Assembly (NCBI GenBank): GCA_012728295.1
Contig: JAAYFJ010000063.1
Location: 1 to 45,412, forward strand
DNA: 45,412 nucleotides
Direction of reading: 5' to 3'
Source: Tissierellia bacterium
GTDB taxonomy: Bacteria; Bacillota; Clostridia; Tissierellales; Peptoniphilaceae
Shown in pieces: positions 1-8,044 of this stretch. The position numbers were made by a program, and so were the translations under genes. Position 1 is the stretch's first letter, and each line of letters opens with the position of its first letter. Below the pieces are notes generated by a model. It was not told where the DNA came from, searched no databases, and saw only the letters and a list, made by a program, of their open reading frames with translations.

Positions 1-856
1 CAATGAGGAACGTCGCATAGAAAATTGTAATTCCCATTATTGCAGTGTAGTCTCGCTGAGCAACACTATCCACAAAGTAAACCCCCATTCCTGGGATTGC
101 AAATATCTTCTCTATTACAAAACTACCAGTTAGCAAACCAGCAACAGTTGGCCCCAATATGGTAATTACAGGAATCATCGCATTCCTCAAAGCGTGCTTT
201 ATTATTACTCCCGACTCTGGCAAGCCTTTCGCCCTGGCAGTTCTAATATAATCTTGATTCATCACTTCCAATAGACTACTTCTCATAAGTCTAGCAATAA
301 AGCTCATGGAATATCCACCTAGCGCCAAGACTGGAAGGATATATCCTTTAACGCTATCTAGTCCATAGACAGGGGTAAGTTCCAATTTAAATGAGAAGAA
401 ATATATTAACAAAGTGGCTAAGACAAAGGACGGAATGGTCACTCCAAGGGTGGCTATAGTCATGACAAAAGTGTCTTGCCACTTCCCATTTTTAATTGCT
501 GACCATATCCCCAGTGGTAATGCAGATAGTAAAATAAACAACATCGTTATTCCACCTAGTTTTGCTGAAACTGGAAATCCTTGTTCAATAAAGTCATTAA
601 CGGTCTTCCCTGGATATTTAAAAGATGGACCAAAGTCAAATGTTAACACTCCTTTTACATAGTCGAAAAATTGAACTGGTAAAGGATCATCCAAATGGTA
701 CTTTTTATTTAACGCTTCTTCAACTCTTGGGTTTAACTGCTTGTCCCTTGAAAAAGGCCCTCCTGGCACGGAGTGCATCAAAACAAAGGTTATTATTAAT
801 ATAAAAAATAGTGTAATTATCATTATTCCAACTCTTTTAAATAAGTACCTATACAT
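1..856 (-). CDS. oppB: OppB/DppB-type peptide ABC transporter permease, 3' end missing
   Basis: Inner-membrane permease subunit of an oligopeptide/dipeptide ABC importer. Reading the minus strand from ATG at 856-854 gives MYRYLFKRVGIMIITLFFIL, the usual first membrane helix of OppB/DppB. Later come the family segments LTFDFGPSFKYPGKTV, the EAA-like loop with RTARAKGLP and KHALRNAMIPVIT, and the C-terminal RDYTAIMGITIFYATFLI. The reading frame is open to position 1, so about 285 codons are present and roughly 20 are lost off the window edge. A GGAGG ribosome site lies 9 bases before the ATG, and a good sigma-A promoter lies upstream. The other subunits (OppC, D, F, A) would be expected further left. 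The substrate cannot be told from this subunit; opp, dpp and nickel permeases look alike here. Confidence 0.9.
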   Translation of the reverse strand, partial: MYRYLFKRVGIMIITLFFILIITFVLMHSVPGGPFSRDKQLNPRVEEALNKKYHLDDPLPVQFFDYVKGVLTFDFGPSFKYPGKTVNDFIEQGFPVSAKLGGITMLFILLSALPLGIWSAIKNGKWQDTFVMTIATLGVTIPSFVLATLLIYFFSFKLELTPVYGLDSVKGYILPVLALGGYSMSFIARLMRSSLLEVMNQDYIRTARAKGLPESGVIIKHALRNAMIPVITILGPTVAGLLTGSFVIEKIFAIPGMGVYFVDSVAQRDYTAIMGITIFYATFLI

Positions 857-915
857 AATACCAGCCTCCATATGTAGCTTCGCTTTATTGTAGTAACGCT
901 TTATTACGTTGACTT

Positions 916-944
916 ATTATACAGTATAATTCACATTTTTTCAA
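916..944 (-). promoter_or_regulatory. Sigma-A promoter for oppB
   Basis: On the minus strand TTGAAA (944-939) is followed after exactly 17 bases by TATAAT (921-916). Transcription would start near 909, giving a leader of about 50 bases before the oppB ATG. No operator repeat was obvious. Confidence 0.65.
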
Positions 945-1013
945 TATTATTGTCTCTATTTTATGAAATAAAGTCGCTATAATGCTCAATCCTCATTATT
1001 TTGAAATTATATA

Positions 1014-1042
1014 TTGATTCATTTAGTTCTTTGGGGTATAAA
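1014..1042 (+). promoter_or_regulatory. Sigma-A promoter for the Nudix-arginase pair
   Basis: TTGATT (1014-1019), a 17-base spacer and TATAAA (1037-1042) form a good sigma-A promoter about 45 bases before the GTG start of the Nudix gene. Confidence 0.5.
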
Positions 1043-1087
1043 TAATAGGCATACATTTTATAAGCGTTAATTATTGTGGAGGTCTAC

Positions 1088-1714
1088 GTGAAGGAAATCA
1101 AAAATTGCTTTTCAGATAGAGCCCCTGGAATAATGGGGCAAAAAAAGAGTTATAGCATATTAGTTCCACTTTTCCAGTCTTCGAGGGGATGGGAACTGGT
1201 TTTTGAAAAGAGAGCAGAAAATATTACGCAACCCGGAGAAGTTTCATATCCCGGGGGTTCTGTAGAGCCTGGAGAAACACCTGCCGATGCAGCATTACGT
1301 GAAACCATGGAAGAACTGGGAATACCATATTCTGAAATGGAGTTGTGGGGTCCTTTGGATATATTACCTTTTTATGATGGAGTTGTTTTATATCCATATA
1401 TAGGTAGAATAAATATAAGTTCTTTATCCGAGCTAAACCCCAATCCAGATGAAGTTTCTTCCGTTTTTAGCGTACCTTTATCATATTTTATGGACAACCT
1501 CCCAAACATTTACCATCTTCCGTTAAAGGTGGACCTTACAGAAGATTTTCCATATGAACACATACCTGGAGGAAAATCATATCCTTGGAGACGTGGAAAA
1601 GATCTTATCAGATTTTATTTTACAGACGATGCCATAATCTGGGGATTGACCGCAAGAATAACTGAAAATGTAGTAAAAATAATTAACAAGTCCCATTTAT
1701 GGGAAAGGAGATAA
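1088..1714 (+). CDS. Nudix hydrolase, CoA-pyrophosphatase type
   Basis: Predicted cytosolic pyrophosphohydrolase of the NUDT7/YeaB family, which cuts coenzyme A or its derivatives to 3',5'-ADP and 4'-phosphopantetheine. The protein has the CoA-family signature PGEVSYPGG directly ahead of a complete Nudix box (GGSVEPGETPADAALRE followed by TMEELGI), with the metal-binding REXXEE glutamates present. The open frame begins at GTG 1076, but that codon lies inside the GGAGG ribosome site (1078-1082). The GTG at 1088, 5 bases after it, is the likely start, giving 208 residues, close to the family norm. Its stop TAA at 1712-1714 touches the arginase start region, so the two genes are co-transcribed. 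Substrate choice within the Nudix family is inferred from the signature only. Confidence 0.82.
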   Translation: MKEIKNCFSDRAPGIMGQKKSYSILVPLFQSSRGWELVFEKRAENITQPGEVSYPGGSVEPGETPADAALRETMEELGIPYSEMELWGPLDILPFYDGVVLYPYIGRINISSLSELNPNPDEVSSVFSVPLSYFMDNLPNIYHLPLKVDLTEDFPYEHIPGGKSYPWRRGKDLIRFYFTDDAIIWGLTARITENVVKIINKSHLWERR

Positions 1715-1716
1715 TG

Positions 1717-2604
1717 ATGACCACACATTTAATAGGTGTTCCGCTAAACTATGGCTGCGGTAAAACAAGTATTAGTCATGGACCTCAACTAATAAGAGAA
1801 TTAGGATTCCCCAACCTTTGGCAAAACAAGCCTTTAATAGACCATGGGGATATCGCTGTAGACGAATTGCTTGATGAGGATGTGATTGACAATAAATTAA
1901 ATTTTATAAAACCCATTATTAAAACAAATTCAGAATTAGCATCGTTAGTTTCAAAAATTTTCGAAAAAGATGAATATGTATTAACTCTTGGTGGGGACCA
2001 TAGTATTTCCATAGGCTCCCTTGCCGGCGTTTTGGCAGACGGAAAGAGTACAGCAGTTATTTGGATTGATGCCCATACCGACATCAATACTGTAAATACA
2101 ACACCATCAGGTAATATCCATGGGATGCCAATGGCACTTGCCATGGGTATTGGTAGAGAAGATTTTGCCAACGTATATGAACACAATCATTTGGTCGACC
2201 CTAAAAATTTATATTTTGTAGGCCCTAGAGATGTTGACGAAGGTGAAATAACATTACTAGAAGAAAAGAGTATCGATTGTTACTCAAGTGAAGATGTTCA
2301 TAAACTAAGCATTGAAAAAGTTGCTAAGAATATTATCCAATCTATTTTGGCTAACCCGGTAGATAAGGTACACATTAGCCTTGACATCGACTGTTTAGAT
2401 CCTCAATATGCACCAGGGGTATCCACGCCTGTACCTGATGGGATCACAGAAGAATCCCTTATGTTTTTACTAAAGGCAATATTTGAAAACCTACCTGTAA
2501 AAAGTATGGACATTGTTGAATTTCACCCCGATGCAGACGATGCAAACATTACATTAAAACAAATGCAGAGGATATTGAAAGTGGTTTCTGAAAACTGGAG
2601 ATAA
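1717..2604 (+). CDS. rocF: Arginase (ureohydrolase family)
   Basis: Manganese enzyme that hydrolyses arginine to ornithine and urea. All family motifs are present: GGDHS (residues 92-96), DAHTDIN (118-124), SGNIHG (131-136) and SLDIDCLDP near residue 225, which supply the two Mn2+ ligands. The Asn of DIN and the Ser of SGN are the residues that grip the alpha-amino and carboxyl groups of arginine in arginases, which favours arginase over agmatinase. The PQYAPGVSTP segment is more agmatinase-like, so some doubt remains. ATG codons at 1714 and 1717 are both possible. The AAAGGAG at 1704-1710 is 6 bases from 1717 but only 3 from 1714, so 1717 is preferred. The gene follows the Nudix gene without a gap and is closed by a terminator hairpin. 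Length 295 residues, normal for the family. Confidence 0.85.
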   Translation: MTTHLIGVPLNYGCGKTSISHGPQLIRELGFPNLWQNKPLIDHGDIAVDELLDEDVIDNKLNFIKPIIKTNSELASLVSKIFEKDEYVLTLGGDHSISIGSLAGVLADGKSTAVIWIDAHTDINTVNTTPSGNIHGMPMALAMGIGREDFANVYEHNHLVDPKNLYFVGPRDVDEGEITLLEEKSIDCYSSEDVHKLSIEKVAKNIIQSILANPVDKVHISLDIDCLDPQYAPGVSTPVPDGITEESLMFLLKAIFENLPVKSMDIVEFHPDADDANITLKQMQRILKVVSENWR

Positions 2605-2610
2605 TATATT

Positions 2611-2635
2611 AAAACAGCCTAATGGCTGTTTTTTT
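2611..2635 (+). terminator. Intrinsic terminator after arginase
   Basis: AACAGCC, loop TAAT, GGCTGTT, followed by a run of T. It begins just after the arginase stop codon. Confidence 0.85.
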
Positions 2636-2671
2636 AGAAATCGACAATTTAACGGTAAAAAATATTGCAAA

Positions 2672-2723
2672 TAACTAAACACAAGAGTCCAATGACGTTC
2701 CATTGGACTCTTGTGTTTAGTTA
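2672..2723. repeat. Perfect 23-bp inverted repeat (long hairpin)
   Basis: The left arm (2672-2694) and right arm (2701-2723) are perfect reverse complements of 23 bases around the 6-base loop ACGTTC. There is no T tract directly after the stem on either strand. It sits between the convergent arginase and regulator genes, so it may act as a bidirectional terminator or RNA-processing signal. The rest of the 220-base gap holds nothing recognisable. Confidence 0.8.
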
Positions 2724-2823
2724 AATATCAACCTAAATAAAAAGGAGTGAAAAAAGAAAGAATAACACTATTGACCACTATATACCCCTTTTTCAAAAAA
2801 ATAACATCTAAAATTAAAATAAT

Positions 2824-4593
2824 TTAATCCATTAAATCATAAGCATTTAGTTTGTCGTACAAACTTGTCTTTGAAATATTTAATTCTTTCATAATTCTGC
2901 GCTTATCTCCCCTACACCTTTTCATCTCTCTTTCCAAGATATTTTTCTCAGCTATGCTCAATTGCGCCTTTAAAGATAGTGGTGTTGGCGACTTAGGAAG
3001 TTGCAATGTTCTATCATCTATAATATCGCTTTCATTTAAGTGAACTGCTCTCATAATAAATTTTTCCAGCTCTGCTACATTTCCTGGCCAATGGTATTCC
3101 ATAAGCTGCTTTAATGCTTCTGCACTAAATTTTTTTTTGCTAACTCCTAGTTCTTTACAAGTTTCTTCTAATAATTTATCTAATAGAGGAATCAAGTCAT
3201 CGCTACATTCTCTCAGTGGAGGTAAGGTTATAGTAAATGTACTAATCCAGTCGAATAAATCTTCTAAAAAAATTCCAGCTCCAGCAGTGGAAATTAAGTC
3301 GTGAGTAGTTCCTACAATTATTCTAGGCGCATGCTCGGAAGGTTTATATATTCCTTCATATAACGCTCCTTGAAGATGACCTGGAAGACGATGAATACCT
3401 CTTAAATAAAGTGTACCTTTAGATGCCATCTCCATCGCACCTTTTTTCTTAAGTCTGCTGTTCCCAAATAGAGCAATCGCCATTGTGGATTCCTTCATTG
3501 AGGATAAATCCACCTTAATCATCGGTCCAGTCTTTCCGCTGGCTTCATGTATTTCTCTTGCAAGTCTATTTTTCCCCGTGCCCCGCTCTCCTTGTAATAA
3601 TATTGGATATTTTAACGGAGCAGCTTTCAATGCCATATTAAGGGCTTTTTGTCTCTTACCCGAAAACGCAATCATATCCGTTGAGAACTTCTTTGAAAGA
3701 GTTGTCATGTCTAGACTTTCTAATTGCTCTAAAACTGGCGGACGGTCTTTAAGCATGGTGTCTAAGTCCAATATTTCAGAAAACTCCAAACTTATCCAAG
3801 GCTTATCGTCAACCACTAATCTTTTCAGCGTTCCCAATATAAGCCTTTTGTTTAGTTCGTATAAGCTATGGGGTTTTGGTATATCAGAGTTATGCAAACC
3901 TTTTTTAATAGCCTCTATTAGTTCCCCAGGTGCAATCACTTTTTCCATAGATACCGGCCAAGTAATACTACGTTCTTCCCCTTTTCCCTTTGCTATAAAT
4001 GTTCCACCTCTTAGCAAGGTAGCAATCGCTTCTCTTCTTATGGTATATCCATGTGCTTGAACAAATTTTAAACCCTTGGTTTTCCCATCTAATACTACCA
4101 TAAAGCCGTATGAGGTTAGATAGCTTACTCCATATCGCATCCCCCCCACAGCTACTTCCATTCTCCTGGCTTTGCGATTTAAAGTCAAATGAACCGCTCT
4201 ATCTTCCCACGTGCCATCCATTCTCAATACTTCATTGCCATCATAGGACTTTCCATGAATGTATCGTGCTCCAGCTATGGCCCCATAAGTGCCCATCGCC
4301 AAAAGATAGTCGCCCTGATCTATAGATGGGTTGTTTACTCCAATTCTCTGCAAGTCTGAAATGCGTAGACCACCGTCGTCTGCTCCAAACGGAAAGTCTA
4401 CAATACAGACGAAATCACCAGGGTTTAGCTGCCCCCCATCGTGAAATGCAGAACTTTGGTGAATCATACCTATTATCTCTTTACCTTTATTATTGATAAA
4501 TACTATGTCGGAATCGTCATTGACCATCATAATTCCTTGATCCATCTCTTCCAACATCGATCTTTCCCATGAAGAAACCACAGCACACCCCAT
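2824..4593 (-). CDS. PAS/AAA+/Fis-type transcriptional regulator with degenerate AAA+ domain
   Basis: The layout is that of a sigma-54 activator: a PAS-like segment at about residues 12-60, an AAA+ module at about 310-520 and a Fis-type helix-turn-helix at about 546-586. The Walker A motif GERGTGKN (335-342) is intact. Most other catalytic parts are not. The GAFTGA loop that contacts sigma-54 is absent (LFGNSRLKKKGAMEMA, 375-390). The Walker B Asp-Glu is Arg-Gly (GTLYLRGI, 393-400). Both arginine-finger positions are Leu and Trp (LEDLFDW). The sensor-II arginine of GNVREL is Ala (GNVAELE, 504-510). It probably cannot activate sigma-54 RNA polymerase and may work as a DNA-binding repressor or sigma-70 regulator, as TyrR does. 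The ATG at 4593 has a weak ribosome site; a GTG four codons later follows GGGGTG and is an alternative. Divergent from dapF. Target unknown. Confidence 0.8.
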   Translation of the reverse strand: MGCAVVSSWERSMLEEMDQGIMMVNDDSDIVFINNKGKEIIGMIHQSSAFHDGGQLNPGDFVCIVDFPFGADDGGLRISDLQRIGVNNPSIDQGDYLLAMGTYGAIAGARYIHGKSYDGNEVLRMDGTWEDRAVHLTLNRKARRMEVAVGGMRYGVSYLTSYGFMVVLDGKTKGLKFVQAHGYTIRREAIATLLRGGTFIAKGKGEERSITWPVSMEKVIAPGELIEAIKKGLHNSDIPKPHSLYELNKRLILGTLKRLVVDDKPWISLEFSEILDLDTMLKDRPPVLEQLESLDMTTLSKKFSTDMIAFSGKRQKALNMALKAAPLKYPILLQGERGTGKNRLAREIHEASGKTGPMIKVDLSSMKESTMAIALFGNSRLKKKGAMEMASKGTLYLRGIHRLPGHLQGALYEGIYKPSEHAPRIIVGTTHDLISTAGAGIFLEDLFDWISTFTITLPPLRECSDDLIPLLDKLLEETCKELGVSKKKFSAEALKQLMEYHWPGNVAELEKFIMRAVHLNESDIIDDRTLQLPKSPTPLSLKAQLSIAEKNILEREMKRCRGDKRRIMKELNISKTSLYDKLNAYDLMD

Positions 4594-4600
4594 CCCTAGT

Positions 4601-4661
4601 ACTATATCAAATTTTCCGAAAAAACGGAAACCTTTATTATTTTATATTCCTTGAGTATAAT
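4601..4661. promoter_or_regulatory. Divergent promoter region with TTTCCG-N6-CGGAAA palindrome
   Basis: The palindrome TTTCCG/CGGAAA (4613-4630, 6-base centre) lies between the regulator and dapF. For dapF, TATAAT at 4656-4661 is a good -10 with a weak -35 (TTTATT, 4633-4638). For the minus-strand regulator, TATAGT (4606-4601) could be the -10, which would put the palindrome over its spacer and -35. This is the position expected for an autoregulatory operator. The promoter calls are moderate; the operator role is inference. Confidence 0.45.
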
Positions 4662-4681
4662 GATACAAAAGGAGGTGGAGT

Positions 4682-5497
4682 GTGAAGTTTTCTAAATTAC
4701 ACGGAGCTGGTAATGACTTCATTCTCATAGATAATCGTCAAAATCTTTGGAGTGAAGAACAGCTTCAAGCAATGGCAAAAAAACTTTGTGCCCGTAAGAC
4801 AAGCATCGGAGCTGATGGATTTATGGCAGTAGGAAAATCAGCTATGCCCAATCACATAAAAATGCTATTTATTAATTCCGATGGCTCTATCGGAGAAATG
4901 TGTGGCAACGGCGCTAGGTGCCTGGCACGTTTTGCTTACGATTTTAGCATGGTTTCATCTCCCATGGTCATCGAGACGACAGCCGGTGAAGTTCCAGCTA
5001 AGCGTTTGGATAATCAAAGATACGGAATAGAATTAAACCTTCCTGAAGTAGTAAAAAAATATGTCCCTGTTGATTGTGACTATGATGTACATTATGTTGA
5101 GCTAGGAAATCCAGGGATACCCCATGCAATTGTAATATTACCCAACGAAAAACCCATTGATGAAGAGGAACTATTCCAGCTTGGGAAAACCCTAAGGTAC
5201 CACAATGAATTCCCAAAAGGTGCCAATGTTACATTTGTTACATCAATTGATGGAAAGCTTTATGCAAATACTTGGGAGCGAGGCGTTGAAGGCTTTACTT
5301 TAGCCTGTGGAACCGGAGCAGGGTCCACAGCTACAGCTCTTGTGGAACTGGGGCTAAGGGAAGCAAATACTCCCATCGTGTTAAATTTCCCTGGAGGAGA
5401 ATTAGAGGTTACGGTTTACAAACAGGGAAGTATTATCAAAAAACTTCTGCTAGTCGGACCAACTTTTTGGGTTGCTAACGGTGAAACAGTAGATTAA
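4682..5497 (+). CDS. dapF: Diaminopimelate epimerase
   Basis: Converts LL-diaminopimelate to meso-diaminopimelate for peptidoglycan and lysine. It is PLP-independent and uses two cysteines. Both are visible: C74 in MCGNGARC and C209 in LACGTGAGS. The N-terminal HGAGNDFILID signature is also intact. Length 271 residues is typical. The GTG start at 4682 is 6 bases after AAAGGAGG (4668-4675). It is followed 15 bases later by a symporter gene with its own ribosome site, so both are probably on one transcript ended by the hairpin at 6763. The other DAP genes in this window are 35 kb away and include ddh, which makes meso-DAP by another route, so the cell appears to have two ways to the meso form. 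Confidence 0.95.
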   Translation: MKFSKLHGAGNDFILIDNRQNLWSEEQLQAMAKKLCARKTSIGADGFMAVGKSAMPNHIKMLFINSDGSIGEMCGNGARCLARFAYDFSMVSSPMVIETTAGEVPAKRLDNQRYGIELNLPEVVKKYVPVDCDYDVHYVELGNPGIPHAIVILPNEKPIDEEELFQLGKTLRYHNEFPKGANVTFVTSIDGKLYANTWERGVEGFTLACGTGAGSTATALVELGLREANTPIVLNFPGGELEVTVYKQGSIIKKLLLVGPTFWVANGETVD

Positions 5498-5512
5498 GAC
5501 AAGGAGATTAAT

Positions 5513-6745
5513 ATGGAGAAAAAGCAAATTTGGAAGAACTACCGTCTTCCCATAACATTATTATTAGCCATAGCACTAGGTAGTATTATCGGAGCAGTCT
5601 ACGGTGAAAAAGCAACAGTCCTAAAGCCTTTTGGGGACATTTTCATCAACATGATGTTTACAGCAGTAGTACCTTTGGTATTCGTATCTGTTGCATCAGC
5701 AGTAGGAAATATGGCAAATATGAAAAGACTTAGGAATATTATAGGGAATATGTTCCTCGTATTTGTTATTACAGGAATAATCGCAGCACTTATTATTATT
5801 ACCGTAGTAAAAATAGCACCTCCTGCTGCAGGTGTAAATCTTTCCATGGAAACTGGAACCGAACTGGAAAAACTAAATTTTGGTGAGCAAGTTGTAAAGG
5901 CTCTTACCGTTGGAGACTTTAATCTATTACTATCTAAATCCAATATGCTACCACTTATTGTATTTTCCATAATATTTGGAATCTGTGTCAGCGCATTAGG
6001 ACCAGCTGGAGCTCCAGTTGCCAAATTATTGGAATCATTATCTAAAGTATTTATGAAATTTATCGATATATTAATGCTATACGCTCCTATCGGTCTAGGT
6101 GCTTATTTTGCCAACTTGGTAGGTGAATTCGGACCACAGTTGCTAGGTGCCTATGCTAAAGCCATGGCAATATACTATCCTCTATGCTTCCTATATTTCT
6201 TTATAGCTTTCCCAATTTACGGCTATGTTGCAGCTGGCAAAGAAGGTGCTAAACGATTGATGAAACACATTTTACCACCGGGTATCACGGCATTTGCCAC
6301 AGGTAGTTCAATAGCTACTATGCCAGTTAACTTGGAAGCAGCTAAAAAAATAGGTATACCATCAGATATTAGTGAAATAGTATTGCCAATTGGAGCAACC
6401 ATGCACATGGACGGAACCGTATTTTCTTCCATATTAAAAATCAGTTTCTTGTTTGGAATATTCGGTCAACCCTTTGCAGGAGCGTCCACATATCTAACTG
6501 CTATTGCAGTATCTGTAATGGGTGGCGTAGTTATGAGTGGTGTCCCTGGAGGTGGACTAATTGGCGAAATGCTTATAGTAAACCTTTATGGCTTCCCACC
6601 TGAAGCATTCCCAATCATTGCCACCATTGGATTTCTAGTAGATCCACCTGCAACTATGATAAACGCTGCGGGAGATACTGTAGCTTCAATGGTAGTAGCA
6701 AGACTTGTAGAAGGTAAAGATTGGTTAAAAAAAGCTGTAAGCTAA
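5513..6745 (+). CDS. SLC1/DAACS-family amino-acid:cation symporter
   Basis: Multi-spanning membrane symporter related to GltP/GltPh and SstT. The two hairpin regions are recognisable: TGSSIATMPV (263-272), MHMDG (297-301, normally NMDG) and DPPATMINAAGD (377-388). In GltPh the last motif reads D-x-x-R-T-x-x-N-x-x-G-D, and the arginine (R397) binds the side-chain carboxylate of aspartate. Here that position is A380 while the backbone-binding Asp (D377) and Asn (N384) remain. By analogy with ASCT and SstT this suggests a neutral amino acid such as serine, threonine or alanine rather than aspartate or glutamate. About 410 residues, normal length. ATG at 5513 has AAGGAG shortly upstream. Likely co-transcribed with dapF. 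Confidence 0.88.
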   Translation: MEKKQIWKNYRLPITLLLAIALGSIIGAVYGEKATVLKPFGDIFINMMFTAVVPLVFVSVASAVGNMANMKRLRNIIGNMFLVFVITGIIAALIIITVVKIAPPAAGVNLSMETGTELEKLNFGEQVVKALTVGDFNLLLSKSNMLPLIVFSIIFGICVSALGPAGAPVAKLLESLSKVFMKFIDILMLYAPIGLGAYFANLVGEFGPQLLGAYAKAMAIYYPLCFLYFFIAFPIYGYVAAGKEGAKRLMKHILPPGITAFATGSSIATMPVNLEAAKKIGIPSDISEIVLPIGATMHMDGTVFSSILKISFLFGIFGQPFAGASTYLTAIAVSVMGGVVMSGVPGGGLIGEMLIVNLYGFPPEAFPIIATIGFLVDPPATMINAAGDTVASMVVARLVEGKDWLKKAVS

Positions 6746-6762
6746 ATATTAGCTTAAACTAT

Positions 6763-6809
6763 AAAAACACTGTATGGGATTACTGCTCATTCCCATGCAG
6801 TGTTTTTTC
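6763..6809 (+). terminator. Terminator after the symporter gene
   Basis: AAAAACACTG (6763-6772) pairs with CAGTGTTTTT, with an inner ATGGGA/TCCCAT pairing, followed by T residues. The long A/T arms let it serve the convergent minus-strand gene too. Confidence 0.8.
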
Positions 6810-6830
6810 TTTTATTAATAAGTTCATACA

Positions 6831-7475
6831 TTATTTCCCAAATACACCTGCCATAGTTTCTTTTAATGATTCATGATGTACTGCAGTTGCATCAAATTTA
6901 AATAAGTTAAAAACTGTTTGTACAGCAAATCCTACTATTAATACGCATATTACTGTTCCAGCACCTACGGTTCCTCCAAAGAAATAGCCCAATACGGTTG
7001 CAGAAAACTCCAAAATCGTACGGCATACCCCTACAGACCACCCTAATTTTCTGGACATACCTACCATTAGGCTATCTCTAGGTCCAGCGCCAAATCCAGA
7101 TGAAAGATAGTAATAGGTAGCTAATGCGATTACAAATAAACCTGCCACAAACATTATAACGCCAATTAAGAATGATTGGGCTGTGGGAATAATCCCCAAC
7201 ACTATTATTAAATCCATATAAACACCTATTAATATCATATTTAATATAGTGCCTAACCCTAATGTCTCCTTTAGAAGGATACACAGTATCACAACTATCA
7301 CCCCAACCCAAATTGATGTGACTCCCAGTGAAATTCCTGTTGTTCTAGACAATCCCACGTGTAATACGTCCCAAGGACCATATCCTATGTTGGCTTTTAT
7401 CGTCATCATTATTCCAAAAGCATATAGAAGCAACCCGAACATGAGCTTTGCAAATCTGTTATAGTAGTTTTTCAC
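6831..7475 (-). CDS. YczE/YitT-type integral membrane protein
   Basis: Hydrophobic protein of 214 residues with about five or six membrane segments. It carries two copies of the family's glycine-rich loop, GYGPWDVLHVGLS near residue 31 and GFGAGPRDSLMVGMS near residue 127, which suggests an internal duplication. This matches the YczE/YyaS group, members of which are uncharacterised or linked to export; no substrate is known. It starts at GTG 7475-7473 after a purine-rich AAGGGGGTGG site. It is monocistronic or the last gene of a leftward transcript. Function cannot be assigned from sequence. Confidence 0.75.
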   Translation of the reverse strand: MKNYYNRFAKLMFGLLLYAFGIMMTIKANIGYGPWDVLHVGLSRTTGISLGVTSIWVGVIVVILCILLKETLGLGTILNMILIGVYMDLIIVLGIIPTAQSFLIGVIMFVAGLFVIALATYYYLSSGFGAGPRDSLMVGMSRKLGWSVGVCRTILEFSATVLGYFFGGTVGAGTVICVLIVGFAVQTVFNLFKFDATAVHHESLKETMAGVFGK

Positions 7476-7530
7476 AGTCCACCCCCTTTATTACATCATA
7501 TCATAACACATCTTTATCAATAAATGCCCA

Positions 7531-7554
7531 CAATAAAAGCCGGACTTTGTCCGG
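7531..7554 (-). terminator. Terminator after mscL
   Basis: On the minus strand CCGGAC, loop AAA, GTCCGG is followed by CTTTTATTG. It lies just downstream of the mscL stop codon. Confidence 0.8.
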
Positions 7555-7577
7555 TCTTCATCGCATTATGTTTTTTA

Positions 7578-8009
7578 TTATTCCAATTCTGATGTACAGT
7601 GTGGGCATCGCACTGCTTTAATGGGAACATCTGTTTGACAGAAAGGACAAACCTTTGTTGTAGGTTCTGCCTCAGGCTCTTCTTTACGCAATTTATTCAT
7701 TGATTTAACCATAATAAATACTACAAATGCGATAATTAAGAAGTTGATAATTTGCTGTATAAAGGAACCGTAGTTAAGAGTTGCTGCTCCAGCCTCTTTA
7801 GCCGCTTCCAACGTTGCATATTCCTGTCCATTAAGGGTTACAAATAAATTTGTAAAATCCACCTTCCCTGTTGCCAAACTAACTACAGGCATAACCACAT
7901 CATCAACCAGTGAAGACACTATTTTACCAAATGCTCCACCTATGATTACTGCAACTGCTAAATCCATTACATTGCCCTTTTGAATAAATTCCTTAAACTC
8001 TTTAAACAT
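7578..8009 (-). CDS. mscL: Large-conductance mechanosensitive channel with C-terminal zinc ribbon
   Basis: Membrane channel that opens under high tension to release solutes during osmotic downshock. The N-terminal amphipathic helix and first pore helix ([20 protein letters not shown]) are canonical, and a second helix lies at about residues 84-104. After the usual short cytoplasmic helix the protein carries CPFCQ...RCPHC with four cysteines (C121, C124, C135, C138), a zinc-ribbon tail. Such tails occur in some clostridial MscL proteins, but their role is not established. 143 residues. ATG at 8009 follows AAAGGAGG. A Crp-like palindrome lies 36-53 bases upstream, next to a Crp/Fnr regulator gene on the same strand. 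Confidence 0.95.
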   Translation of the reverse strand: MFKEFKEFIQKGNVMDLAVAVIIGGAFGKIVSSLVDDVVMPVVSLATGKVDFTNLFVTLNGQEYATLEAAKEAGAATLNYGSFIQQIINFLIIAFVVFIMVKSMNKLRKEEPEAEPTTKVCPFCQTDVPIKAVRCPHCTSELE

Positions 8010-8044
8010 AAGCCACCCTCCTTTTATCTCTAAATTACCCTATC

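Noticed and set aside
2741..2823. Short frame starting with GTG inside AAAGGAGTG, about 25 codons
   Set aside because: The start codon overlaps the ribosome site, the peptide is low in complexity, and it is shorter than credible genes.
3485..4060. 191-codon plus-strand frame opposite the regulator gene
   Set aside because: It is the antisense shadow of a well-supported gene; composition follows the complement, and there is no ribosome site or family match.
2824..4593. Functional sigma-54 activator
   Set aside because: GAFTGA, the Walker B acidic residues, the arginine fingers and the sensor-II arginine are all missing.
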